NCBI GenBank assembly: GCA_002344975.1
Contig: DDUV01000073.1
Span: forward strand, 1-64,000
Direction: 5' to 3'
DNA length: 64,000 bases
Source of the DNA: Saprospiraceae bacterium UBA2329
Lineage (GTDB): Bacteria; Bacteroidota; Bacteroidia; Chitinophagales; Saprospiraceae
Below are positions 43,681-52,128 of this stretch, piece by piece. The notes beneath the pieces are model-generated. The model was not told where the DNA came from. It searched no databases and worked only from the letters and a program-made list of their open reading frames with translations. The number at the start of each line of letters is the position of its first letter. The first letter of the stretch is position 1. The position numbers were made by a program, and so were the translations under genes.

Positions 43681-43770
43681 GTTCAAGGTTTCGGGTTTCA
43701 TCCGCCGTAGCCTTGGCGAAGGCGGGTTCAAGGTTCCGGGTTTCATCCGCCGTAGCCTTGGCGAAGGCGG
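43681..43770. repeat. 45-bp tandem repeat, two copies
   Basis: Two adjacent 45-bp units (43681-43725 and 43726-43770) that are almost identical. Each contains the self-complementary core GCCTTGGCGAAGGC flanked by CCGCC/GGCGG, so each unit can form a hairpin. Confidence 0.85.
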
Positions 43771-43794
43771 GTTCTGAGGGGGGACGGCTGCCTG

Positions 43795-43814
43795 CCTCAA
43801 GCTGCAAGCTGTGG
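43795..43814 (+). repeat. Intergenic 20-bp repeat, copy 2
   Basis: CCTCAAGCTGCAAGCTGTGG, 19/20 identical to the intergenic copy at 34278-34297. Confidence 0.5.
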
Positions 43815-43917
43815 TCACTCTACGCTTAGAACCCCGCGCCACGGCGCGGCCACCGCCAACTGAATCCCCTACGCTTCGCGCCGCCTACCCGCCACCGCTT
43901 GCTGAGCAAATCTTCCT

Positions 43918-43925
43918 TACCTTTG
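43918..43925 (+). promoter_or_regulatory. -7 element (TACCTTTG) of pnuC
   Basis: Exact TAnnTTTG match, 28 nt upstream of the pnuC ATG. A TTG lies at 43899-43901, a spacer slightly shorter than usual. No riboswitch motif recognised in the short leader. Confidence 0.5.
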
Positions 43926-43953
43926 CGCCACAACAAAAGATACCTCACTATAA

Positions 43954-44526
43954 ATGAACTGGATAGAAGCAATCGCCACTGTTTTCGGCATCATCGCCGT
44001 ATGGCTCGTCGTGCGGCGGCATATTTTGTGCTGGCCCGCCGGCTTGGTGCAAGTCACCCTCTACGTTTGGATTTTTTATCAGGCCAAACTCTACTCCGAC
44101 ATGATCCTGCACGTCATCTATATCTTCCTGCAAATTTACGGCTGGTACCACTGGTCGCATCCCGACAACAAAAACAAAGAACTGCCCGTCACGCGCAGCG
44201 CCACGCCGCTCTGGCAGTGGTCGGGCATTGTACTCGTCGGCGCGGCAATTTGGGGCTACCTCATGGCTACCTACACCGACGCTGCCCTGCCCTGGCCCGA
44301 TGCCTTCATCGTGGTAGCCAGCTTAGTCGCACAGTGGCTCACCGCTCGTAAAAACCTGGAATCCTGGCTGTTCTGGATCGTGGTGAACGTCGTGGCCATC
44401 TTCGTGTATTGGGTCAAAGACCTCTATTTCACCACCGGATTGTACGTCGTTTTTTTGGTGCTGGCCGTTTTGGGGTATTTGGAATGGCGCAAGGCCATGC
44501 AGGCGCAAGCTGTGACGGCTGAATGA
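43954..44526 (+). CDS. pnuC: Nicotinamide riboside/mononucleotide transporter PnuC
   Basis: A 190-residue PnuC-family protein with seven hydrophobic helices. It takes up nicotinamide riboside or a related vitamin by facilitated diffusion in the inner membrane. Motifs: GIIAVWLVVRRHILCWPAGL, LHVIYIFLQIYGWYHW (the WxxW substrate-box region), and KNLESWLFWIVVNVVAIFVY, which contains the conserved Trp/Asn residues. Bacteroidota PnuC and PnuT relatives can also carry thiamine, so the vitamin is uncertain. Confidence 0.9.
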   Translation: MNWIEAIATVFGIIAVWLVVRRHILCWPAGLVQVTLYVWIFYQAKLYSDMILHVIYIFLQIYGWYHWSHPDNKNKELPVTRSATPLWQWSGIVLVGAAIWGYLMATYTDAALPWPDAFIVVASLVAQWLTARKNLESWLFWIVVNVVAIFVYWVKDLYFTTGLYVVFLVLAVLGYLEWRKAMQAQAVTAE

Positions 44527-44577
44527 AATACCATCCGTTTTATCTAAAAAAACGAGCTATTTAGATGTGGTAAAACC

Positions 44578-44585
44578 TACCTTTG
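44578..44585 (+). promoter_or_regulatory. -7 element (TACCTTTG) of the second Crp/Fnr gene
   Basis: Exact TAnnTTTG match, 25 nt upstream of the chosen ATG at 44611. Confidence 0.5.
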
Positions 44586-44610
44586 CCGCCGATTCAATCC
44601 ATTGCACACC

Positions 44611-45243
44611 ATGACCAAAAGGAGCTTCCATCCATCTGATATTCAGGCAATAAAAGAAGAATACCTCGACGGCATTTTTCAGTTTGTCGCTCGTTTTCTT
44701 CAACTCCATCCTGACGAAAAACAGGCCATCGCCGAACAAACCAATCTCCGTTATTTTCCCAAAGGAAGCACGCTGCTGCGCGAAGGACAGGTTTCCAACC
44801 TTTGTTATTTCGTTTTGAGAGGCTGCGTGCGGCAGTACTATTTGGTGGACGGCGTAGAAAAAACCACCCATTTTTTCACGGAGGGTCAACCTGTTACGCC
44901 GGATGAGAGCACCAATCTGCTGCGGCCTTCGCAGTCCTATTTATCATGCCTGGAAGACAGTGTATTGGCCGTCAGCACGCCCGAAAAAGAGCAGCAGATG
45001 TATCGTAAGTTTCCGCGTTTGGAGTCGGTCTGCCGATTGTCGGTAGAAGAGGAGTTAGGCAAAAGCAAAGCACATCTGGCTTCTTTCATCCTGCTGACTC
45101 CAGAGCAGCGATACCTGCAATTGCTTCAAAATCAACCTGATCTGATCGCCCGTGTGCCGAATATACACCTTGCCTCCTACCTCGGCATCGCACCGGAATC
45201 GCTGAGCCGCATCAAAAAAAGATTACAGGAGCGCATTTCTTAA
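44611..45243 (+). CDS. Crp/Fnr-family transcriptional regulator
   Basis: A 210-residue regulator: beta-roll at about 35-125 (LRYFPKGSTLLREGQVSNLC; VLRGCVRQYYLVDGVEKTT; TPDESTNLLRPSQSYL) and winged helix with IHLASYLGIAPESLSRIKKR at the end. No Fnr-type Cys cluster is evident. The start is the ATG at MTKRSFHPS; a TTG three codons earlier is possible. It lies 67 bp upstream of an MDR oxidoreductase gene on the same strand, the likely target or operon partner. Confidence 0.87.
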   Translation: MTKRSFHPSDIQAIKEEYLDGIFQFVARFLQLHPDEKQAIAEQTNLRYFPKGSTLLREGQVSNLCYFVLRGCVRQYYLVDGVEKTTHFFTEGQPVTPDESTNLLRPSQSYLSCLEDSVLAVSTPEKEQQMYRKFPRLESVCRLSVEEELGKSKAHLASFILLTPEQRYLQLLQNQPDLIARVPNIHLASYLGIAPESLSRIKKRLQERIS

Positions 45244-45310
45244 CTCAAGTCAATGTGCGGCAGTTGGGTTTCCCTGCAACTTTGCAGCGTCAATCAAACC
45301 AATCTCGACC

Positions 45311-46270
45311 ATGAAAGCTGCCGTTTGCACCCAATACGGACCACCTGAAGTCCTTCACATTCAGACACTTGAGCGCCCCGTACCCAAGCCGGGCGAAATC
45401 CTCATAAAAATACATGCTGCTGCCGTCAACTCCGGCGACTGCCGACTGCGCAGGGCCGATCCCGCTGCCGTGCGATTGTTTCTGGGCTTGTTCCGGCCCC
45501 GAAAAAAAGTACTCGGAGATGCCTTCTCCGGAGAGGTGATGGAAGTCGGCGCGCAGGTAACGCGCTTTCGTCCCGGCGACCAGATTTTCGGCACCACCGG
45601 CCTGCGTTTGGGCGCTTTCGCGGAATACGTCTGCCTGCCTGCAGAGGGCATCTCGCTGGTCTTGAAACCTGCCGATACCCCGCATGAATGGACTGCTGCA
45701 ACGCCATTCGGGTACAATACCGCTTTGCATTTTTGGGAAAAAGCAGGTCTGAAGGCCGGGCAAAAAGTGTTGGTTTACGGCGCTTCCGGTTCAGTAGGTT
45801 CGGCAGCGGTACAATTGGCCAAACACCTCGGCGCAGAGGTAACGGCGGTGTGCAGCGCTGCCAATATCGAATTGGTACAATCGCTTGGCGCTGACAGGAT
45901 TATAGACTATGCAACAACCGACTTTGCCGCTCAGGGCGCTGTGTACGACATTGTGTTTGAGACCGTCAACAAAACAAGCGTAAAAACCTGTTTATCGGCA
46001 GTCAAACCCGGCGGCACGCTCATTCTCGGCTCGGCCATGCTCACCGAGACTTTGCAAGGCGCCTGGGCCGGCCTCACTTCGGGCAAAAAGGTGATTTCCG
46101 GCGTGGCTTTGGATACACAATCGCGATTGGACAAACTGCAAACATTGCTCCAAAACGGCGCCATACAGCCCGTCATTGACAAGGTTTTTCCTTTGGAAGA
46201 AATCGTCGAAGCGCACCGTTTAACAGACTCCGGCAGGAAACGGGGCAATGTGGTACTGAAAATGCGGTGA
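45311..46270 (+). CDS. NAD(P)-dependent MDR-family oxidoreductase
   Basis: A 319-residue medium-chain dehydrogenase/reductase: GroES-like N-terminal domain (MKAAVCTQYGPPEVLHIQTL; HAAAVNSGDCRLRRAD) and Rossmann domain with VLVYGASGSVGSAAVQLAK and the family end GNVVLKMR. The Cys and His ligands of zinc alcohol dehydrogenases are missing, which fits the zinc-free quinone-oxidoreductase subgroup. It follows a Crp/Fnr regulator by 67 bp. The substrate is unknown; quinones or enones are typical for the subgroup. Confidence 0.88.
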   Translation: MKAAVCTQYGPPEVLHIQTLERPVPKPGEILIKIHAAAVNSGDCRLRRADPAAVRLFLGLFRPRKKVLGDAFSGEVMEVGAQVTRFRPGDQIFGTTGLRLGAFAEYVCLPAEGISLVLKPADTPHEWTAATPFGYNTALHFWEKAGLKAGQKVLVYGASGSVGSAAVQLAKHLGAEVTAVCSAANIELVQSLGADRIIDYATTDFAAQGAVYDIVFETVNKTSVKTCLSAVKPGGTLILGSAMLTETLQGAWAGLTSGKKVISGVALDTQSRLDKLQTLLQNGAIQPVIDKVFPLEEIVEAHRLTDSGRKRGNVVLKMR

Positions 46271-46287
46271 ATCTGGTTGGAGACGGA

Positions 46288-46923
46288 TTAACCTCTCATC
46301 AGCACCGGCGGATTCTTCACACCTTTGCCACCCTTGCAGCTATCCTGATACAAATTGATGTAATCAAAAATGATGTTGACGGCTCCGTCGCGCAGGTCTT
46401 GTTTCAAGCTCTTGTTACGCTCTACCGCCGCCACAGTGGTAAATACTTTGCACCAATTGGAATCGAACTGCTTTTGAGCCAGAATGAGCGCGTGGATCAT
46501 CCTGAATGTGTAGCTCTGCTTGTTCTTTGCCAATGCCTTGGATGCCAATGCCAGCGGGAGGTCCATGTTGTTGTAATCATCGAGAGCCATGAGGTAGCTG
46601 AGTACCAGCATTTCATCGCCGCTCATCTTTTTGAGATCCCAGCCGGAGCGCTTGCTCAGGTGATCTGAAAAAAGTTTGGCCTTGCCCTTCATTTGCCAGC
46701 CTAAGGCACTGCACAGCGCCACTTTTTGATCTATCGGCTTGGCTGCGTCGGACAGAAAGGCCAACATGTCTGCATCGAATTTGGCATTTTCTGCCGAGGC
46801 TTTGGATACGATGCCGATGTCCTGATATGCCTCGTGAATGGGCGTGGAAGTGATGGGCGAATCGGCCCAGGCTGCGCTCGAAAATGCGATCAGCGCGAGT
46901 AGAAAAAGCAGGTGTTTTTTCAT
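46288..46923 (-). CDS. Secreted alpha-helical hypothetical protein
   Basis: A 211-residue protein with signal peptide (start MKKHLLFLLALIAFSSAAWA). The mature part is mainly helical, with segments such as ALCSALGWQMKGKAKLFSDHL and MLVLSYLMALDDYNNMDLPLAL that resemble short TPR-like or structural helices; there are two Cys (ALCSA, NWCKV), plus one near the end (DSCKGG). It lies 77 bp downstream of the large cytochrome c/DUF1080 gene on the same strand. Family not recognised. The start is the ATG at the signal peptide, 20 codons inside the longest frame. Confidence 0.65.
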   Translation of the reverse strand: MKKHLLFLLALIAFSSAAWADSPITSTPIHEAYQDIGIVSKASAENAKFDADMLAFLSDAAKPIDQKVALCSALGWQMKGKAKLFSDHLSKRSGWDLKKMSGDEMLVLSYLMALDDYNNMDLPLALASKALAKNKQSYTFRMIHALILAQKQFDSNWCKVFTTVAAVERNKSLKQDLRDGAVNIIFDYINLYQDSCKGGKGVKNPPVLMRG

Positions 46924-46950
46924 GGTTTTTAATGGTTTTATGGTGATTGT

Positions 46951-46988
46951 GGAGCTTGCATGCCTGAAACGATAGACACGCAAGCTCC
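46951..46988 (-). terminator. Hairpin between the large lipoprotein gene and the secreted helical gene
   Basis: Stem GGAGCTTGC (46951-46959) / GCAAGCTCC (46980-46988) with a 20-nt loop. There is no T run on the minus strand, so it may be a weak terminator, an attenuator, or a leader structure of the downstream gene. Confidence 0.4.
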
Positions 46989-47000
46989 TTAGTCATTGAT

Positions 47001-50000
47001 TTACAACTCCTTGATTTTTACATTTCTGTACCAAACCGGGTCTCCGTGATCCTGAAGACAGAGGTGGCCCTTGCGCACCGTGCCGAAGCCGGGCATGTCT
47101 TTGAATTTGGATGCCGCGACCATCTTCCGCCATTCGTCGGTCCACATTTCGGTTTCCACCACTTTGCGGCCGTTGAGCCAGTGCTGCACTTTGCCTTTAT
47201 TGACCACCAATCGCACGCGGTTCCACTCGCCGGCAGGTTTTACGGTTTCGTATTTGCACTCGATGAGGTCATAGAGGTCGCCGGCGCGGTGGGTTCGGAT
47301 TTTGGAATCCGGGTGGCAGGCGTTGTCGAGTACCTGCATTTCGGGGCCGGTTTGCCAGGGATATTGGTACTTGTCAGACTCCTCAACATTGTAAATGATG
47401 CCGCTGTTGCCACAGGCGCCGATTTTCCATTCCAGACGAAGTTCGTAGTTTTCGTACTCTCCATCGGTGATGATATCGCCGCCGTCCGGAGCCTGCCAGC
47501 CTCCGTTGGGGTTCTTTTTTGCAGCCAAATGAATGGCGCCGTCGTCAATTTTCCAACTGGAGCCAATGGTCTTTTTACCGTAGTTGCGCCAGCCTTTGAG
47601 CGATTGGCCGTCGAATAGGAGCTTCCAGCCGGCCTTGCGTTCTGCATCGGAGAGCGTATTGACGGGCGTCGGAGCGGGCGCAGTGCGTTGGAAACCAGGC
47701 TGATTCTGTGGAATGCGGTTCATGGTGTACCAAGCCTCGGTGCTCCACAGTTCGAGGTCGCCGTCGCCGGTCCACCAATAAGGCAGGCGAATATAAACGA
47801 CGTGGTTTTCTTTCATGCCCTCTAATTCGAGGAAAACCTTGCGACGGTCTTGGGAGACATGGGCCGATTTGACGGCGAGCCTTTTCTGGTCTAATTTCGG
47901 GCCGCCGTATTCTTTGGTGGGCAGGTAGTACCACTGCTGCACGTTGTAGGCTGCGGGATCCCAACCGAGGCCGTCTTCCAATGGAGCGGTGAATTCAATT
48001 TCCACGCCGTTGCTGCGGGCGCGAACGGCCAGCATTTCAAATACAGGTTTGTTGTTGTATTGCAATCTTTGCAGGCCGTACCACTGAGTGCCGTAATGCT
48101 GCCAGTTGCCCGGATTGCCGATGCCGCCCACATACAGCGCGCCGTCCGGCCCCCAAACCATGCGATTGACGCCGGCCTCCAAGCCCTGAATGAATCGGAA
48201 CACGACACCCTGATACTCGCCGCCCACTTTTTCCACAAACACGCGCTTAACGCCGCCGTGCGTTACCTCGCCATGAATCATCTGGCCTTTGTACGGCCCC
48301 TTGTCCAAGTACAACGGCGTAGAGGGCGAGTTGCCGATCTCGTCCTGCGGCAGCCACACCACAGGTAGTTTGAGCGGCAGTTGGGCCACCCTTGCAGAAT
48401 CAACCGCTCTGGAGCCGAAGAAAGCGCCTTTACTGACGTGCAGGATTTTGCTGGAAGGCAGCCAGTCGCCCTGATTGTCGGCAATGAACACCTCTCCGTC
48501 TGCACCGATGCCCACGCCGTTGGGGGTGCGCAATCCCTCAGCCACGATTTCCATTTTACCGCTGTCTTTGTTTACCCGAATGGCTTTGCCCCGATCCGGA
48601 ATCTGTGGGTTGGCGCTGGCGCCGCCGGGCAGAATGGCAATGGCCAAGGCCCCGTAAAACCAGCCGTCTTTGTAAGCCAGACCGAAGGAAAACTCGTGGA
48701 AATTGGCCGATACTTTCCAGTCGTTGCACAGGGTGTAATATTCGTCTATAATGTCGTCGCCGTTGTGGTCAATGAGCTTAGTAAGTTCCTGTTTTTGAAG
48801 AATATAGATCACGTCATCCACCACTTTCAGGCCCAATGGTTCGGCTAAGCCTTTGGCTATTTTTTTGACTTTGATCTTTTCCGGGTCGTCGCCCAAAGCG
48901 CCATCCAGAATATAAACGCCGCCCTCTGCATCCCAGGTACTGACCACCAAACGCCCGTCGGAGAGGAAGTCCATACCGCCTACTTTGGGCAGGAAGGCAG
49001 CGGGGCGTGCCTGTCTCAGATCGAACGCCGGATGTACGGCAGTGACGGGGGAGCCGTCGCCGGGAATGGTAGGGCCGCCGGAAAGGCCGGCATTGACGGT
49101 GCCCGTAGGTTGTTTGTTTTTGTCGTGGAAAAAGGCCATAGCCGGAACCGTGCCGAACTCGCCGTTGGAGTCGAAGGAACTCCACTCGAAGAAAAGCGCC
49201 TTGCCCCCGCCGCCCTGAAAGAAATCAATTCGGAAAGGGTGGAAACCCTCTTCGAGGGCCACTTCGCCGTCTTTGGGCGCGTCGCCATGCAAGCCGTCGT
49301 GGTCAATGATGAGTTTGTTGCCGATGAAGAGTTGCGAGCCGTCGTCGCTTTTGAGGCGGAAGAGGTAGTTGCTGGTTTTGGGAATGCGCAGGTAGCCCTC
49401 TACGCGCACGGCAAAGTTGTCGGTAAGCGGCCCGAAATCTCCACTGCCCATTTTCACTTCCGGCATGATGCCCACAAAGACCGGCTCGGCGCCGCGATCC
49501 ACGTCGGAGAGCTTCGTCAGTGTTTTCTTGGAGGTCCAAACCGTAGTCAGAGCGCCGGGAAGCAAGTTGTCTTCGCCGATGGTTTTGTCGGCAGCGCGGG
49601 CATTGGTTACGGGGCCGCTGTTGCGGTGTTGTTGCACAAAGGCTGCTTCTTCCACCGAGTCCAAAGCCATGATGTAACTGACCATTGTAGTGAGGTCTGC
49701 ATCCGAGGCATCGGGGTGGGCGCTCATGGCCGCCTCGCCCCAAACTCCTGCGCCGCCGAGCTTCACTTTTTGCACCAGCATGGCCGTATTTTCGGGCGTG
49801 TTCATGTATTTTTTGGCAATGTCCACATAAGATGGCCCAATGGTTTTGACGTAGGTATTGTGACAGGTTTTGCAATCGCTGCGGGCGATGAGGCGAAAAC
49901 CAAGCGGCACTTCCTCTTCCTCTTCGGCGCCCACTATTTTGTTGGGATTGGGCACGGAAGGTTTGGTGAAATAGGCTGCCAGCCGGGTTTTGCCCTTGGG

Positions 50001-50666
50001 TTGGAGGGTGAGCACCGCGTTGAGGTCCATCACTTCCCGATCATCCACCTGCCGGGTAGTCGTCTCGCCAAGTGTCAGCGTCCCATCGGTTTCGATGTTC
50101 GTGGAATGCGCAATGGAACTGAGGTTGAACATAAATTTCAACTGCGCGCCGGAAGGCAAACCCTCCGTTTCAAAAACGCGCTCCATGCCGGGTTGGCCGG
50201 TGGTGTTGGTGATGTATTCCGGGCGTTCATGTACTTTTACCACGGCGCCGTTGCTCAAAATGAGTTCAGTATTGATGCTCACTTTGCCTTTTTTGTCAAA
50301 ACTATGCCCCCGGTACTGAATGCGCGGCGTTTCGTCCGTTCCGTTCAGCGCTACGGTCCAGGGTTCCGGGTAGTCGTTGTGGAAATACGCATCTCCGAGG
50401 GTGCTGGGCTGCGGGCCGTGCGCGGTGGTATAAACAGCCCCGTCGAAATTGACGCCGCCTTTCCAGACCTTATACAAAGCGCCGGTTTGAGCGCTGTAGG
50501 CGGCCCACACGTCGTCGTGCAGAGCCACGGTGAGCATGCGTGGAAGCGAATCCAACACGGAGCGAAAGACCCAGGGATCGTGCGGGCGTTCGACGGTAGC
50601 GGTTTCTTTTTTACAACCCCAGAGGGCCAGGGCCAAGAGTAGCCAGGCAAAATGTGAAAATCTCAT
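47001..50666 (-). CDS. Multidomain lipoprotein: cytochrome c, PA14, propeller, DUF1080
   Basis: A 1221-residue predicted lipoprotein (lipobox LWGC, Cys18). Order of domains: N-terminal region about 30-240 rich in beta strands; a c-type haem site CKTCH at 265-269, with a likely axial Met about 45 residues on (AAMSAHPDA); PA14-like domain about 400-510 (FRLKSDDGSQLFIGNKLIID; DFFQGGGGKALFFEW); a propeller about 550-960 similar to sorbosone/glucose dehydrogenase or PVC-type blocks (LPKVGGMDFLSDGRLVVSTW); and a C-terminal DUF1080 domain about 1005-1221 (WKLLFDGQSLKGWRNYG; GNSGIIYNVEESDKYQYPWQ) related to 3-keto-disaccharide hydrolases. This suits a surface protein that binds and perhaps oxidises or hydrolyses sugars. 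Confidence 0.85.
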   Translation of the reverse strand: MRFSHFAWLLLALALWGCKKETATVERPHDPWVFRSVLDSLPRMLTVALHDDVWAAYSAQTGALYKVWKGGVNFDGAVYTTAHGPQPSTLGDAYFHNDYPEPWTVALNGTDETPRIQYRGHSFDKKGKVSINTELILSNGAVVKVHERPEYITNTTGQPGMERVFETEGLPSGAQLKFMFNLSSIAHSTNIETDGTLTLGETTTRQVDDREVMDLNAVLTLQPKGKTRLAAYFTKPSVPNPNKIVGAEEEEEVPLGFRLIARSDCKTCHNTYVKTIGPSYVDIAKKYMNTPENTAMLVQKVKLGGAGVWGEAAMSAHPDASDADLTTMVSYIMALDSVEEAAFVQQHRNSGPVTNARAADKTIGEDNLLPGALTTVWTSKKTLTKLSDVDRGAEPVFVGIMPEVKMGSGDFGPLTDNFAVRVEGYLRIPKTSNYLFRLKSDDGSQLFIGNKLIIDHDGLHGDAPKDGEVALEEGFHPFRIDFFQGGGGKALFFEWSSFDSNGEFGTVPAMAFFHDKNKQPTGTVNAGLSGGPTIPGDGSPVTAVHPAFDLRQARPAAFLPKVGGMDFLSDGRLVVSTWDAEGGVYILDGALGDDPEKIKVKKIAKGLAEPLGLKVVDDVIYILQKQELTKLIDHNGDDIIDEYYTLCNDWKVSANFHEFSFGLAYKDGWFYGALAIAILPGGASANPQIPDRGKAIRVNKDSGKMEIVAEGLRTPNGVGIGADGEVFIADNQGDWLPSSKILHVSKGAFFGSRAVDSARVAQLPLKLPVVWLPQDEIGNSPSTPLYLDKGPYKGQMIHGEVTHGGVKRVFVEKVGGEYQGVVFRFIQGLEAGVNRMVWGPDGALYVGGIGNPGNWQHYGTQWYGLQRLQYNNKPVFEMLAVRARSNGVEIEFTAPLEDGLGWDPAAYNVQQWYYLPTKEYGGPKLDQKRLAVKSAHVSQDRRKVFLELEGMKENHVVYIRLPYWWTGDGDLELWSTEAWYTMNRIPQNQPGFQRTAPAPTPVNTLSDAERKAGWKLLFDGQSLKGWRNYGKKTIGSSWKIDDGAIHLAAKKNPNGGWQAPDGGDIITDGEYENYELRLEWKIGACGNSGIIYNVEESDKYQYPWQTGPEMQVLDNACHPDSKIRTHRAGDLYDLIECKYETVKPAGEWNRVRLVVNKGKVQHWLNGRKVVETEMWTDEWRKMVAASKFKDMPGFGTVRKGHLCLQDHGDPVWYRNVKIKEL

Positions 50667-50718
50667 GAGCGAAACAGGTTATTGTGCGATGTTTGAAAAT
50701 ACGAGTAGCTGTATTTTA

Positions 50719-51840
50719 TCATTGCTTCACCAGACGACCGGCGTAGCGAATCTGGCCGCCTTTGTCGGTGAGCGTATAAATATAGGCGCCTGAACGGATG
50801 GATTGTACATCAATTTCTGCCGGCGCACCCACCTGGAATTGCACTTGCCGGCGCATTACAGACCGGCCTGCGGCATCGAACATGCTGAATTCATACTCGC
50901 CCCAAGACAGGTTTTGCAATTCTATGAACAGACGGTCGCCGGTCGGATTGGGATAGGCCATGACAGACTTGTTGGCTTCCAGAAGGTCGTTGGCAGAAGA
51001 AATAATGCCGTTGAATTTGTACTCAGTCCGCAATACCTCTCCCGTGATATGATCGGCAGTGACGATGGCAATGGGTTCTTTGGCAGTATTGCTGAAAAAG
51101 TTATACGTCAGCGTAGTGTCCCGACCCAAACCCACATCGGGAAGTGGAATGAGCGCGGTAACGTCCGTCCAGGGGAAAACACCGATTTTCACTTCTACCC
51201 GCGTGTCGGAATACTGCGTTCTGCGTTCGCGGAGTACTTCATAAGTACCGCCGGGAATGGTAAGCGTACCCCAGCCATCCACCAGATCCGTTCTATTGGA
51301 CGCCAGTCGAATGCGTATCGAATCCGGTACAATGGGCAACAGATTAAGGATGGCTTGCGGCAACTGATTGGCAGCAAATGGAACCAACAGCGCGCCGTTG
51401 GTCGTGTTGATCTCAAAAAAATTCAATGGCGCTCTGCGTTCCTGAATGGCAGGGTTGAATGCAGTGACAACAGGCACGCCAAGTCCGGCAGGGTCATTGC
51501 CGTCGAAGCCGATAAGTTCATAAACATTAGGCGTGACGCGAAAATAACTATCTCCGTTTTGCCCTTCAAGTACCAGCGTGGCGGCAGGAAAATTGGCTGC
51601 GCTTTCGCCTTCCGAGGCCGGTTTGACCACCGAAGTGCGGGTGAAAGCGGCCGTCAGTGCGCTGAAATTCCAGGTTTGATTGCCGCCCGGAGGGGTAATG
51701 ACAATACCTGCCGAAGTGGTATCGAAGGCAACGCGCAGGGTATCTCCCGCAGCCGGGAAGGATGCGTTGGTCACCGTGATTTGGGCGCTGAGGCTGCCGG
51801 CCAGAGCGAAAAACAAAAAGAAGCTGATGATGCGATTCAT
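50719..51840 (-). CDS. T9SS type A secreted protein
   Basis: A 373-residue exported protein. The signal peptide MNRIISFFLFFALAGSLSAQ is certain and sets the start; upstream in-frame sequence (62 codons) is not part of it. The middle (about 25-290) is beta-rich with no recognised enzymatic motif (TWNFSALTAAF; PGGTYEVLRERRTQYSD). The last 80 residues are a type A sorting domain: MAYPNPTGDRLFIEL, then GAYIYTLTDKGGQIRYAGRLVKQ. It is divergent from the carotenoid operon and has its own promoter element at 51916-51923. Confidence 0.87.
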   Translation of the reverse strand: MNRIISFFLFFALAGSLSAQITVTNASFPAAGDTLRVAFDTTSAGIVITPPGGNQTWNFSALTAAFTRTSVVKPASEGESAANFPAATLVLEGQNGDSYFRVTPNVYELIGFDGNDPAGLGVPVVTAFNPAIQERRAPLNFFEINTTNGALLVPFAANQLPQAILNLLPIVPDSIRIRLASNRTDLVDGWGTLTIPGGTYEVLRERRTQYSDTRVEVKIGVFPWTDVTALIPLPDVGLGRDTTLTYNFFSNTAKEPIAIVTADHITGEVLRTEYKFNGIISSANDLLEANKSVMAYPNPTGDRLFIELQNLSWGEYEFSMFDAAGRSVMRRQVQFQVGAPAEIDVQSIRSGAYIYTLTDKGGQIRYAGRLVKQ

Positions 51841-51915
51841 CGTTTTTGGGTAATTTTTTGATGGAAGAAACGACGTCGGCTTCCGGAAATGGAAGCTTTC
51901 GACTTTGTAATGGGG

Positions 51916-51923
51916 CAAAGCTA
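51916..51923 (-). promoter_or_regulatory. -7 element (TAGCTTTG) of the T9SS gene
   Basis: Exact TAnnTTTG match on the minus strand, 75 nt upstream of the ATG at 51840, in the region shared with the carotenoid operon. Confidence 0.45.
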
Positions 51924-52128
51924 CTGTTTTTGAAGTTTTTTCCGATTCAAAATTTTTATGCTCATCAGGGCATCCAAACCTGTTGGGATGGAGTGCCGGT
52001 ATATGTACAGGGCGCCGACAAAGCACCTCAGCAGCACCTCTAAGTTATTTTTGTTTAAATATTTTTTTAAAATTCTTAAACAAAACACACCTCCCCCTGT
52101 TTCGCTCATCAACAAAAAACATACAGTC

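Larger units (their letters stand above)
43635..43953. other. 319-bp non-coding region with repeats
   Basis: Contains no convincing gene. It holds a 45-bp tandem duplication (43681-43770), a 20-bp sequence shared with 34278-34297, and a promoter element at 43918-43925. Translations of the repeat (FAKATADE-type) occur as spurious peptides in many genomes and are not taken as coding. Confidence 0.7.

Noticed and set aside
43681..43829. Coding use of the 45-bp repeat
   Set aside because: The repeat-derived peptides have no start context or family, and the region lies between well-defined genes.
44540..44571. Inverted repeat ATCTAAA/TTTAGAT after pnuC as a terminator or Crp site
   Set aside because: Short AT-only arms with a mixed loop and no T run; not enough to separate from chance.
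49032..50642. 536-codon plus-strand open frame opposite the cytochrome/DUF1080 gene
   Set aside because: An antisense shadow of a long gene in GC-rich DNA; the opposite strand has lipobox, haem site and domain motifs, this frame has none.
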